From Saccoglossus kowalevskii (lineage: Eukaryota > Hemichordata > Enteropneusta > Harrimaniidae): 17,227 nucleotides of DNA. The DNA is taken from the NCBI RefSeq assembly GCF_000003605.2, contig NW_003113980.1, positions 21,845 to 39,071 on the forward strand, given 5' to 3'. The notes beneath the pieces were generated by a model, which saw nothing but the letters and a program-made list of their open reading frames with translations, was not told the origin of the DNA and did not search any database. Below, in pieces: positions 11,301 to 16,759 of this stretch; position 1 is the stretch's first letter; the number at the start of each line of letters is the position of its first letter. The position numbers and the translations under genes are program-made.

Positions 11301-14300
11301 GATGAACTACCCAATGAATGCATAAACTACCACTGACTAAGTTGATTGATCAACTATCCAGTGCATGTACAAGTACCAGAAAACTTACCAGGTTGATGAA
11401 CTACCCAATGAATGTATAAACTACCACTGACTAAGTTGATTGATCAACTATCCAGTACATGTACAAGTACCAGAAAACTTACCAGGTTGATGAACTACCC
11501 AATGAATGTATAAACTACCATGTACTATATAACTTTGTTGATCAACTATCTAGTACATATACAAACTACAAGAAAACTAAGATGTTTGATTAACTAACAA
11601 GTACATATAAATATAAACTAAAAGAGCTTTATTTACTATCTATTAGATGCATAAACTGTCAGTGACTGACCTGGTTGATTTACTCCCCAGTTGGTGTAAG
11701 TCACTTTTTGTCCATCACTCCATTCATACACTCCAGAAACACCTAAATCATTTAATCCAACCCAGTAACTTTCACCATTAGAAATCTGACTCAGTTTTGA
11801 ATTCAAGAAGGACTGTTCAACGCTGAAAAGAAAATCCAACAGTAGTTAAAGCTTTGAAATACAAAATGAGAAATCATATTTCTGCCATTATAAAATAATT
11901 TTAATGAGGGGCATCATAAACAAACCACTTTAATTTCACAAATTTGATTTGAGTTAAAATCACAAAAAAATTGTAGCCGAGAAAATTTCTCTAGAATCCT
12001 ACATGTAGACTTTCACTAAGTTTTGTCTGTTGTACAATCCTATTATACATATATCCACAAACACAGTGGTTATTATTGTCTTGCTTGTTATCACTAGTTT
12101 TTCATTCAAATTTAGAAAACAACCGTCCTGTACAAACTTTCAATAACTAAGTGTGAAAGCTATTCACTTATCATTTTATTTATTATCATTTAACACTCAC
12201 TTGTCATTGATTGACACTAGATTTCCTTGATATGTTTCACATTCTATTTGGGCACTGTTCCACTGAATTGGTATCATGTTAAATTTATAACAAGAAGAGC
12301 CATGACCAAACCATCCCTATAATACACAAAACATGTTAAACTGTGAGTACCTTGCCCTATAATACACAAAACATATTAAACTGTGAGTACCTTGCCCTAT
12401 AATACACAAAACATGTTAAACTGGGAGTACCTTGCCCTATAATACACAAAACATGTTAAACTGTGAGTACCTTGCCCTATAATACACAAAACATATTAAA
12501 CTGTGAGTACCTTGCCCTATAATACACAAAACATGTTAAACTGTGCTTGCCCTATAATACACAAAACATGTTAAACTGTGAGTATCTTGCCCTATAATAC
12601 ACAAAACTTATTAAACTGTGAGTACCTTGCCCTATAATACACAAAACATGTTAAACTGTGAGTACCTTGCCCTAAAATACACAAAACATTACACAAATAG
12701 AGGGTAAAACTCCAAAAATGAAATAAGACAATGGTATCTACCAGAAAATTAGTAGCAAATATAATTTGAGGGATGGGGAGAAAAATCAGTACTAATTTAA
12801 ATAAATGAAAAGGAAGCAAAACGGGTCGGGTTTGGGAAGGGAAGGAAAGTTGTGACTAAATCAGGGGTTTCACAAATGCATTTAATAGCAGGCCAACATC
12901 CTGTAACAACAGGCCAACAAAAAAATAAAATGGCTCTCGGCAGCGCAAACCGGCCGGTGTAGGCAGTCGGGGACAGAGAGTAGACGACCAATATGGGTTT
13001 GTAGCAAGTCATATGGCCGGCAGCCGGCTCTTAATGAAACCCCTGCTAATTACAACATTTTAAATGGCGGTGGATGTCCCGCAGCACATGTTTAAATTTC
13101 ATGAAAACAATGTATTTTACACATGTTGTGTACATCACTCTGAGTACCATATCGAAAAAGACGAGGATCATCGCTGTCTATCGGTAATATACGCTCATTA
13201 GGTGATACGTAACGTCTACTTTTTATATCATTAAAAAAATCAAAATGCTGCGAAAACATAGCAGCATGTAGACTAGCCACAATATTCTGAATGAGAAAAC
13301 AGTTTTGGAAAAATGTATTCATTCCTAATAGGACATGTCAGTTTACTATAAGACCTGAAGAGCACAAATACAAATAAATATAAAGCTAAAGTCAAATGAT
13401 TTTTGTGAATCATGCAAATGTTTAATAATGTAAGTAGCATGTCCAGTCTGCCTCCACTTGGTTATAACAGTTTGTTGTCATGACAACACGCAAATGTTTA
13501 ACAATGTAAGTAGCATGTCAAGTCTGTACTTACACATGGTTATAACAGTTTGTTGCCACGACAATATTTAAATATTTAAGAATGTAAGTAGCATGTCTAT
13601 AGCTTACAAGTTCAGTACATTATTTTGATCCATCTAACTGAACAGTTTAGCACAGATATAATATCTTAGGTTTGTAAACAAGATTTTAATTGTGGCATTA
13701 TATAACTTACTGCATCACAGAGATCAATGGATGATCCAGGTGTAGTTGGAGGTAACACCTCTTTGTCCTTCTCACAAACTGCTTTTAGATAATATTGGCA
13801 CAACTCGTCATTCCATAACCCTGCTGCAGAACCCTGTTAGGAAAGACAAAATAGAGTTCTGTAATGGCCAAGTCAGTTGCACAACACAGACTTTGTGATT
13901 CAAAGCAAAAATTAAACAATTAAACGATCCATATCTGGATTTGAAAGATTCAATCATACATGTACACACTGAATTAAACCATCAAATCACAAACCATATT
14001 GAACTCAAACCATCCAATCACACACATTGAATTCAAACCATCCAATCACACACATTCAATTCAAACCACATTGAATTCAAACCATCCAATCACACACATT
14101 GAATTCAAACCATCCAATCACACACATTCAATTCAAACCATCTCATCACACACATTGAATTCAAACCATCCAATCACACACATTCAATTCAAACCATCCA
14201 ATCACACACATTTAATTCAAATCATCCAATCACATGCCATGTTGAATTCAAACCAATTATTCATATACATATGACATATGTTGAACTCAAAACATCCACA

Positions 14301-16688
14301 ATCACACATATTGAATTCAAACCATTCAATCACATACCATGTTGAATTTAAAGCATCTAACCACATAACATGTAGTTTAAACCAAAAAATGTTATACATA
14401 TGCCATATGTTGAACCCAGTCACACACACTGAATTCAAACCATCCAATGACACATTAAATTAAAACCACTTGGTCACATGAATTGAATTCAAACCACCAA
14501 ATTTTATACCACATTGAATTAAAACCAAACAGTTACAAACCGCATTGAATTCAAACCATCCAGTTACATAACACATTGAATTCAAACCATTCAATCACAT
14601 ACCACATTGAATTCAAACCGTCCAATGTTATACCATATTGAATTCAAACCACCCAGTTACAAACCGCATTGAATTCAAGCCACCCAGTTTCATAACACAT
14701 TGAATTCAAACCATCCAATCACATACCATATTGAATTCAAACCACCCAATTTTATACCACATGAAGTTAAACCTTCCAATCACATACCATATTGAATTCA
14801 AACCATCCAATTTTATACATTGAAGTCAAACCTTCCAATCACATACCATATTGAATTCAAACCATCAAGTTACATACCACATTTAATTTAAACCATTCAG
14901 TTATATACCACATTGAATTCAAACCATTCAATCACATACCATATTGAAGTCAAACCTTCCAATCACATACCATATTGAATTCAAACCATCAAGTTACATA
15001 ACACATTTAATTCAAACCATTCAGTTACATACCACATTGAATTCAAACCATCCAGTCACATACCATATTGAAGTCAAACTTTCCAACCACATACCATATT
15101 GAATTCAAACCATCTAATTAGACAGCAAGTTGCATTCAAATATTAAGGTTAATGTTCTGACTTACGTCAACAAGCATATTAACACACTGTTCATCTCGGC
15201 CATTCCAATTATTGGGTTCACCATTATTCCAATTTGTGTATGTAACTTGACTTAAGTCACTCCATTCAAACAACCTTTGATGACGCAAGTCATTCAAACC
15301 TATCCATATTGAGTCATTCTCTGAAAGTTAACAGAAAAAGCATGTATTGGCACGCCACTAAGTAAGCATCGCAAGTCTATGGAAGCCATAGACAATTTCT
15401 CAATTTGTTCTGCCTTCGTAAATAATAATCCAGTAGAGTAAGATCAAATAGTATGTTTGTTCCCCAAATAAACAGTGTATATGGTTATAAATTACAATAT
15501 AAATTTCCCTTGTCACTAAACTACAATTTTGTTTTTTCCGAGGATCGTCACCTCACTAAAAACAACATGATCTAATATATATCATACCATCAAAACAGAT
15601 GAATGAAATTTATTGTAAACAAATGGATTCCACAAAAATATTATTAAACCAAGTACTATACCAAGTACTGAATACTATACGTTATCATTACCATAAAATT
15701 TATGGCATTTATTTACACACAATGGTCGAAAATCACACGCTTTGTGATGCTGATTTTCAGGCCAAAAGATTTCCTAATCTTAACACTTGAACAGAGAATG
15801 TGTCTTCAGAAAGAAAGACAGAAGAAAACAAATTAAAAATTCAGAATACAAGGGTTGATGCGTACGGTGCATATATTTTGGTATCCCCATATTACTCTTA
15901 TTATTATATTATGTATTAAGGATACACCATGGGAATGCCGAAATCCAAAAAGTTTAGAACAGAATCAGCGAACTTCTTTGTGTGTAGTCCGGTCAAACTA
16001 TGGTGGCAGCCATGTTTGCTTTTATTGTTAGAGAACACTTAATGAGTAATCATTCCATATTTGGAATTCACATTTTCTAATATGGTAGGATGAAAATATT
16101 CCATAAAGTACAGCAAAATTACGATACGCTGTAACATATGGTGAGAGATAAAAAATATGTAATTATTCCAATGAAGCTTTTTTTGTCAAAATTTTTCTCC
16201 ATGTAACACAGAACCAAAATGATAAGAACTTAAGATATATTTACCTGAATATGCAGTACAGAAACGGAATTCTCCAGTGTGACCATATCCTGTGCTATAT
16301 CCCACGTAATAAACAGGCAAAGGGTTAGGATCCTGCCACTCCATAAAAGCGCCCTCTCCTTGCCGTCCAACTCTGATAAAACCATTCGTGAATATAATCC
16401 AGAATCCTCTCCACTCTGTTGCAGATAATATTCCAGGAGTTTGCTCGTCGGCTTTATGATCACAAGCAGTGCATAGTCTGATTACAGACCGAGAATTGCT
16501 CCACCCACCAATCACTATTTGGTACATGGGCTGATCTTCACCAGAGTATTCCGGGAACTCAGAGAGTGAAACATGAACATCACTGCCAGCCATTACATCA
16601 AAGGTAACTCTGGTATTTGTAACCGGTGTTGGGACAAACTTATAACCATACTCATCACTTGTACCATCTGAATGATACTCTTCACAAG
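300..16688 (-). CDS. Multi-exon gene: FAMeT domain plus six C-type lectin domains (partial at both ends)
   Basis: Overall gene model joining 18 internal exons, listed separately. Every exon is flanked by AG and GT in minus sense, and phases match at all 17 junctions. The 2862 coding bases have no stop and give about 953 residues. Protein order: a FAMeT-like domain, then CTLD1 to CTLD6 separated by 15-30 residue Pro/Thr-rich linkers. CTLD hallmarks recur: WIGLND, WSDG, NW, EPN or QPD, WND and the paired cysteines. By family knowledge such proteins are extracellular and bind sugars in a Ca-dependent way; ligand and cell type cannot be read here. The signal peptide should lie right of 16688 and the C-terminus left of 300. 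Intron positions within the CTLDs differ between domains. CTLD1 lacks its first half. Multi-CTLD mannose-receptor-like proteins are the nearest known layout; the N-terminal FAMeT domain sets this one apart. Confidence 0.9.
1003..2365 (-). repeat. 49-bp minisatellite carrying the exon 17 donor splice site, about 27 copies
   Basis: Units of 49 bp, or 54, 55 or 59 bp when ATCCA-like 5-bp steps are added. I located 27 junction positions (plus-strand 1044, 1103, 1152 and so on to 2365), the last being the real exon 17 donor. In minus sense each unit reads GATTAAATGACTTAGAG, then GTAAGTAATAAACAACC and GGTATACAGGATTG. It is the WIGLNDLE codons, the 5' splice site and the start of the intron. Of the 27, 18 have GTAAGT, four GTAAAT, three GTTAGT and two GAAAGT (GT lost). 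The rest of this intron (472-1002) is plain AT-rich sequence with a T run near 590. Confidence 0.93.
2366..2604 (-). CDS. Exon 17: linker and CTLD6 N-terminal half, ending at WIGLNDLE
   Basis: 239 bases, phase 1 in (cttcag), phase 0 out (GAG|GTAAGT), 79 whole codons. It encodes a linker SSYSPSVTTPN, then YCKPGYIQYWNACYKV, FNGAQSSCQQDSTELVSIMD and SPFWIGLNDLE. The last 20-odd exon bases with the donor and about 25 intron bases are the apparent source of the large minisatellite that follows in the intron. Confidence 0.92.
2605..3184. other. Intron between exons 16 and 17, nothing recognised
   Basis: AT-rich intron sequence with T runs near 2670 and 2775. The short plus-strand ORF at 2908-3156 has no domain, no codon signal and no relatives I recognise, and I treat it as chance. 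Confidence 0.6.
3185..3281 (-). CDS. Exon 16: CTLD5 end (WND)
   Basis: 97 bases, phase 0 in (tttcag), phase 1 out (AAAG|GTATAA). It encodes EDCTELHFRAYGGLWND, then AACSSTAGYICQADK. Both CTLD-closing cysteines and WND are present, so CTLD5 has a full EPN/WND site. Confidence 0.9.
3545..3727 (-). mobile_element. tRNA-derived SINE-like element
   Basis: Read on the minus strand, 3661-3725 resembles a tRNA: a box A-like TAGCATAGTGG at 3706-3716 and a box B-like AATTCAAATCC at 3663-3673 with normal spacing between them. About 115 bases of non-tRNA body follow downstream (to about 3545). It is GC-richer than the surrounding intron. The box B is mutated away from GGTTCGAATCC, so it is an old SINE copy rather than a working tRNA gene. 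The end of the body is uncertain. Confidence 0.55.
4152..4300 (-). CDS. Exon 15: CTLD5 middle (WIGLND, WSDG, EPN)
   Basis: 149 bases, phase 1 in, phase 0 out (GTG|GTTAGT). It encodes YITSRLRDIDYAMWIGLNDV, then FRWSDGSEVKFVNW and GEPNGGDV. The stop-free read into the intron at 4116-4151 was not used because the next exon joins in phase 0 at GTG|GTTAGT. Confidence 0.92.
4430..4810. repeat. Degenerate dispersed repeat with GTGGTCGTTATA-like blocks
   Basis: Within the intron between exons 14 and 15, short blocks recur in diverged form: GTGGGCGTTACAGA near 4449, GTGGCCACATAAGACAG near 4689, GTGGTCGTTATACACAG near 4706 and GATGGTTCTTATAGAAAGG near 4781. They look like copies of a roughly 17-base unit with intervening sequence, a type of old repeat that is common in marine invertebrate DNA. 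Boundaries are unclear. Confidence 0.35.
4841..5104 (-). CDS. Exon 14: CTLD4 end (WND), linker, CTLD5 N-terminal half
   Basis: 264 bases, phase 1 in, phase 1 out (CAAG|GTAAAT), 87 whole codons. It encodes GMWNDNNCGDRLSFACKK, a linker with INPITSAVTTPV, then YCPPGFLQHNNKCYSFHG, WDTARERC and GGDLATIHSKEQQ. It closes CTLD4 with WND and opens CTLD5. Its acceptor (ttacaag) is directly preceded, in transcript sense, by an AT-rich tetranucleotide microsatellite and lacks a normal polypyrimidine tract. Confidence 0.92.
5108..5313. repeat. Compound AAAT/AATG microsatellite beside the exon 14 acceptor
   Basis: About 200 bp of AAAT repeats with an internal AATG block (around 5183-5212) and three copies of an ATAATCAAAATGAAT interruption. 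It begins three bases inside the intron upstream (in transcript sense) of exon 14. Read on the minus strand it is TTTA/TTCA repeats and must act as the 3' end of the intron. Long ORFs across it are repeat artefacts. Confidence 0.95.
5530..5627 (-). CDS. Exon 13: CTLD4 WSD and EPN segment
   Basis: 98 bases, phase 2 in, phase 1 out (CTG|GTAAAG). It encodes WSDSSALTYTNWAPNEPND, then EQCVEIRTS. A stop-free read continues past the donor into the intron (to 5465), but that extension is not CTLD-like. The donor chosen is the one whose next exon resumes with WND. Confidence 0.88.
5750..5814. repeat. 65-bp imperfect palindrome (hairpin) in an intron
   Basis: Outer arms GAAGACAGTA (5750-5759) and TACTGTCTTC (5805-5814) are exact inverse complements. 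Inner arms GTATCGACC (5768-5776) and GGTCGATGC (5790-5798) pair at eight of nine positions around a 13-base loop. It is GC-rich against the AT-rich intron between exons 12 and 13. It may be a transposon end or a small structured RNA. Confidence 0.6.
5952..6019 (-). CDS. Exon 12: CTLD4 WIGL mini-exon
   Basis: 68 bases, phase 0 in, phase 2 out (TACGT|GTGAGT). It encodes LGQRGAWAGWIGLRENSA then ATEY plus two bases. It was identified from WIGL and the phase fit: GT plus the A of the next exon makes the Val before WSD. Among the CTLDs here, only this one has WIGLREN in place of WIGLND. Confidence 0.87.
6351..6529 (-). CDS. Exon 11: CTLD4 N-terminal half
   Basis: Phase 1 in, phase 0 out (GGT|GTAAGT), 179 bases. 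It encodes PLCGSDLEWYLYNDYCYYV, then SWQDANSFCNAHASYLASIH and SQEEQQLIHYG. This is a complete CTLD start with its Cys, Tyr, W.dA..fC helix and the LaSIhs.eE strand. Confidence 0.92.
6613..6822. mobile_element. MITE with about 40-bp terminal inverted repeats
   Basis: A 210-bp near-palindromic element in the intron between exons 10 and 11. The left end starts ACTGTAAAGGGGTTAG and the right end closes with GTCATTTTACAGT. The arms also share a GGGTTTTAATTTTGC / GCAAAATTTAAACCC block. A partial inverted copy sits at 8008-8159. There is no coding capacity, so it is non-autonomous. Confidence 0.75.
7174..7218 (-). CDS. Exon 10: 45-base linker exon between CTLD3 and CTLD4
   Basis: Phase 1 in, phase 1 out (T|GTGAGT), with a tttcag acceptor. 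It encodes VPPVTKFPVPDATR, Pro/Thr-rich like the other inter-lectin linkers. It is symmetrical (phase 1-1, 45 bases), so it could be skipped without a frame change. Joining exon 9 directly to exon 11 is also in phase, so it may be a cassette exon. Confidence 0.75.
7498..7665 (-). CDS. Exon 9: CTLD3 C-terminal half (EPN, WND)
   Basis: Phase 1 in, phase 1 out (AAAG|GTGAGA), 168 bases. It encodes FVWSDGSAVNYVDWHDGEPN, then ANCIEVFFHESKSWNDQVC and NWICKIPK. Both halves of the mannose-type Ca site are intact. The upstream intron (7666-9716) is the longest purely transposon-rich intron of the gene. Confidence 0.92.
7905..8460 (+). pseudogene. LINE reverse-transcriptase C-terminal remnant, split by a MITE
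   Basis: Plus-strand decayed ORF antisense to the lectin gene, in the exon 8-9 intron. Around 7908-8007 it reads LAMTYMYDAER, a stop, then SMSNKLAFKLQVAQRSMERA, matching the tail of RTE/Jockey-type non-LTR reverse transcriptases (the alTYgaEtW and vaQRaMERamL motifs). At 8008-8159 the reading is interrupted by a MITE copy. From about 8169 it resumes with REWVREQMKVVDIIAKVKS, then LEWEWAGHIERKADNQ and a stop. After frameshifts, DRLCWKRMGRLLACSGLNG (about 8383-8439) matches the usual C-terminus. It is dead: stops, frameshifts and an insertion. Confidence 0.85.
8008..8159 (-). mobile_element. Inverted partial MITE copy nested in the LINE remnant
   Basis: This segment is close to the reverse complement of 6669-6822 (the TACTGTAAAATGACTA end, GGCATATTCAGTGAG, ATTTAGATAATGTG and CACTGGGTTTTAATTTAG are shared). 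It lacks the far terminal arm, ending near GCATTTT at 8157. It interrupts the reverse-transcriptase reading, so it arrived after the LINE. Confidence 0.8.
8651..9215 (+). mobile_element. Hairpin-ended non-autonomous element (Helitron-like or pearl-like)
   Basis: It begins near TCTCGGCTGAGATAGCTCCG and ends in a strong hairpin: AGCTCCGCT at 9183-9191 pairs with AGCGGAGCT at 9205-9213, with CGAC/GTCG inside, followed by CTAA. Just before the hairpin is a GACGACGACGG-type block. The body has three diverged internal repeats with TATCAAAGCA and GGACTTGCAGTTTT at about 8737, 8929 and 9097. A TC start and a hairpin just before CTAA fit Helitron-type ends, and bivalve pearl elements have similar plans. 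Family assignment is tentative. Confidence 0.6.
9216..9716. other. Intron remainder upstream of exon 8, nothing recognised
   Basis: Ordinary AT-rich sequence with one GC-richer patch at 9355-9425. There is no CTLD-like, RT-like or repeat signal that I can support. Confidence 0.5.
9717..9769 (-). CDS. Exon 8: CTLD3 WIGLND mini-exon
   Basis: 53 bases, phase 2 in, phase 1 out (TCAG|GTAAGC). It encodes DWANAFWIGLNDVEDES. It is too short for ordinary ORF calling. It is recognised by the WIGLND strand, flanking AG/GT and exact phase fit to both neighbours. Confidence 0.88.
10010..10146 (-). CDS. Exon 7: CTLD3 first helices
   Basis: Phase 0 in, phase 2 out (AA|GTGAGT), 137 bases. It encodes IEEYSLEEDRLMWSDALERC, then QQQGGDLASFHSAEEE and LHVWEKSGV. 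This is the conserved W.dA...C....G.LaSfhs.eE segment of a CTLD. The donor was placed at AA|GTGAGT rather than at a nearby GTTAAG because only this choice keeps phase with the next exon. Confidence 0.9.
10423..10625 (-). CDS. Exon 6: CTLD2 end, linker, CTLD3 start
   Basis: Phase 1 in, phase 0 out (CTG|GTAAGT), 203 bases. AC completes the QPD aspartate. Then come GDCVSVTSG, LWYGTPCGDSMHYICERL, a linker with LPPPEPKTTPSDA, and CSAGWIGYGDSCFL, the start of CTLD3. The WND motif is replaced by WYG, so Ca-dependent sugar binding by CTLD2 is probably weakened or lost despite QPD. An upstream in-frame stretch with hydrophobic residues is only the intron polypyrimidine tract. Confidence 0.9.
10626..11159. 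other. Intron part between exons 5 and 6, nothing recognised
   Basis: Unique-looking intron sequence before the 94-bp repeat array. The plus-strand ORF at 10562-10750 overlaps exon 6 antisense and is a shadow. Confidence 0.5.
11160..11660 (-). repeat. 94-bp tandem repeats related to the exon 5 donor boundary
   Basis: ACCAG landmarks fall at 11187, 11281, 11375 and 11469, an exact 94-bp period; the last unit is more diverged. Each unit holds two related half-units of about 47 bp. In minus sense one half reads CTGGGTAGTTGATCAACCA and then AGTTTATGCAT. Exon 5 ends CTGGGGAGTAAATCAACCAG, with its intron continuing to AGTTTATGCAT at 11647-11657. The other half reads GGGTAGTTCATCAACCTG then GTAAGT, a splice-donor-like site. 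Confidence 0.85.
11671..11822 (-). CDS. Exon 5: CTLD2 middle (WVGLND, WSDG, QP-)
   Basis: Phase 2 in, phase 1 out (CCAG|GTCAGT), 152 bases. It encodes VEQSFLNSKLSQISNGE, then YWVGLNDLG, YEWSDG and TNWGVNQP followed by a split G codon. The Ca-site tripeptide QPD is cut by the intron: Q, P and the G of GAC are here, and AC is in the next exon. The 94-bp repeats at 11160-11660 resemble this exon's donor end. Confidence 0.9.
12201..12316 (-). CDS. Exon 4: CTLD2 N-terminal half
   Basis: Phase 0 in, phase 2 out at AA|GTGAGT, 116 bases. It encodes GWFGHGSSCYKFN, then IQWNSAQIECE and GNLVSIND, the standard CTLD start with its W..A...C helix and Leu-Val-Ser-Ile strand. The acceptor reads TATTATAG|GG. 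This acceptor with its upstream intron is the founder-like copy of the 40-bp tandem array that begins at once at 12317. Confidence 0.9.
12317..12692 (-). repeat. 40-bp minisatellite carrying the exon 4 acceptor splice site, 10 copies
   Basis: Copies start at 12317, 12357, 12397, 12437, 12477, 12517, 12552, 12592, 12632 and 12672. All steps are 40 bp except one 35-bp unit that lost five bases. In minus sense each unit reads TTTTGTGTATTATAG then GGCAAGGTACTCACAG. The first copy's TATAG is the functional acceptor of exon 4. Copies are near identical, implying recent expansion or homogenisation. Confidence 0.95.
12862..13045. mobile_element. hAT-like MITE, 184 bp
   Basis: It has terminal inverted repeats of 11 exact bases, CAGGGGTTTCA at 12862-12872 and TGAAACCCCTG at 13035-13045. 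The CAGGGGT start is typical of hAT-superfamily ends. The interior is GC-richer (CGGCCGG and GCCGGC blocks) than the intron around it. I cannot see a clean 8-bp target duplication, so flanks have diverged or the family call is wrong. Confidence 0.65.
13412..13600. repeat. 76-bp tandem repeat, about 2.5 copies
   Basis: GTAAGTAGCATGTC recurs at 13430, 13506 and 13584, and GCAAATGTTTAA and GGTTATAACAGTTTGTTG recur with the same 76-78 bp period. The third copy is partial and diverged. It sits in the exon 3-4 intron, 110 bases from exon 3. Confidence 0.85.
13711..13833 (-). CDS. Exon 3: CTLD1 end (WND), linker, first residues of CTLD2
   Basis: 41 codons, phase 0 in and out (GCA|GTAAGT). It encodes GSAAGLWNDELCQYYLKAVC, which is the WND calcium motif and the two closing cysteines of CTLD1. 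A linker with LPPTTPGSS follows, then LCDA, the first cysteine of CTLD2. With EPN in the previous exon, CTLD1 has both parts of a mannose-type Ca site although its N-terminal half is missing. Confidence 0.88.
13980..15115. repeat. GAATTCAAACC minisatellite beside exon 2
   Basis: About 1.1 kb of diverged units of roughly 24-29 bp containing GAATTCAAACCATCCA then ATCACATACCATATT or close variants. The left third uses CACACATT spacers and the right two thirds CATACCATATT spacers, so there are at least two subfamilies. It ends about 50 bases from the exon 2 donor. ORFs on both strands through it come from the repeat. Confidence 0.93.
15166..15320 (-). CDS. Exon 2: CTLD1 middle part (WIGLND, WSD, EPN)
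   Basis: Phase 1 in, phase 0 out (GAC|GTAAGT), 51 whole codons. It encodes NDSIWIGLNDLRHQRLFEWS, then TYTNWNNGEPNN and EQCVNMLVD. EPN is the Ca/mannose-type motif and the CV cysteine is a conserved CTLD cysteine. It begins right at the WIGLND strand. The preceding half of the fold (the CPxGW start, the first Tyr/Cys, the W..A...C helix and GG.LasI) is not encoded here. No recognisable exon for it lies between 15321 and 16244. Confidence 0.88.
15321..16244. other. Intron between FAMeT exon and CTLD1, no CTLD exon recognised
   Basis: I searched the minus strand of this stretch for a CTLD start (CPxGW, W..A...C, L.sI) with splice sites and saw none. The plus-strand ORF at 15599-15790 has no domain signature. 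The stretch looks like ordinary intron. Confidence 0.5.
16245..16688 (-). CDS. Exon 1 of those visible: FAMeT (Methyltransf_FA-like) domain
   Basis: The exon enters in phase 1 after a pyrimidine-rich acceptor and leaves in phase 1 at CAG|GTAAAT. It encodes about 147 residues starting CEEYHSDGTSDEYG. Roughly residues 30-147 match the FAMeT domain pattern: a DVHVSLSE strand, MYQIVIGGWSNSRSVIR, an FWI-TNGFIRVG segment, WQDPNPLPV and a final GHTGEFRFCTAY. The domain is named after crustacean farnesoic acid O-methyltransferase. Elsewhere it occurs as an extracellular module in lectin-like and complement-like invertebrate proteins, where its role is unclear, so no enzymatic function should be assumed. 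A 234-base ORF in another frame (16230-16463) is a shadow. Confidence 0.9.
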
Positions 16689-16759
16689 CTGCACAATAAA
16701 AACATAATTGGGTTATTGAAAATGTCTCATCAGGACTGATTTTCTGCCTTACCCAGCTG

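Noticed and set aside
13999-14463. ORFs on both strands with repeated NSNHPITHI-like units.
   Set aside because: They come from the GAATTCAAACC minisatellite, and both strands are open because the unit lacks stops in those frames.
16186-16244. Continuation of the FAMeT ORF to a stop at 16186, making it a single terminal exon.
   Set aside because: CAG|GTAAAT at 16245 is a good donor in the right phase for exon 2, and the residues after it no longer resemble the domain. A retained-intron form cannot be excluded without RNA.
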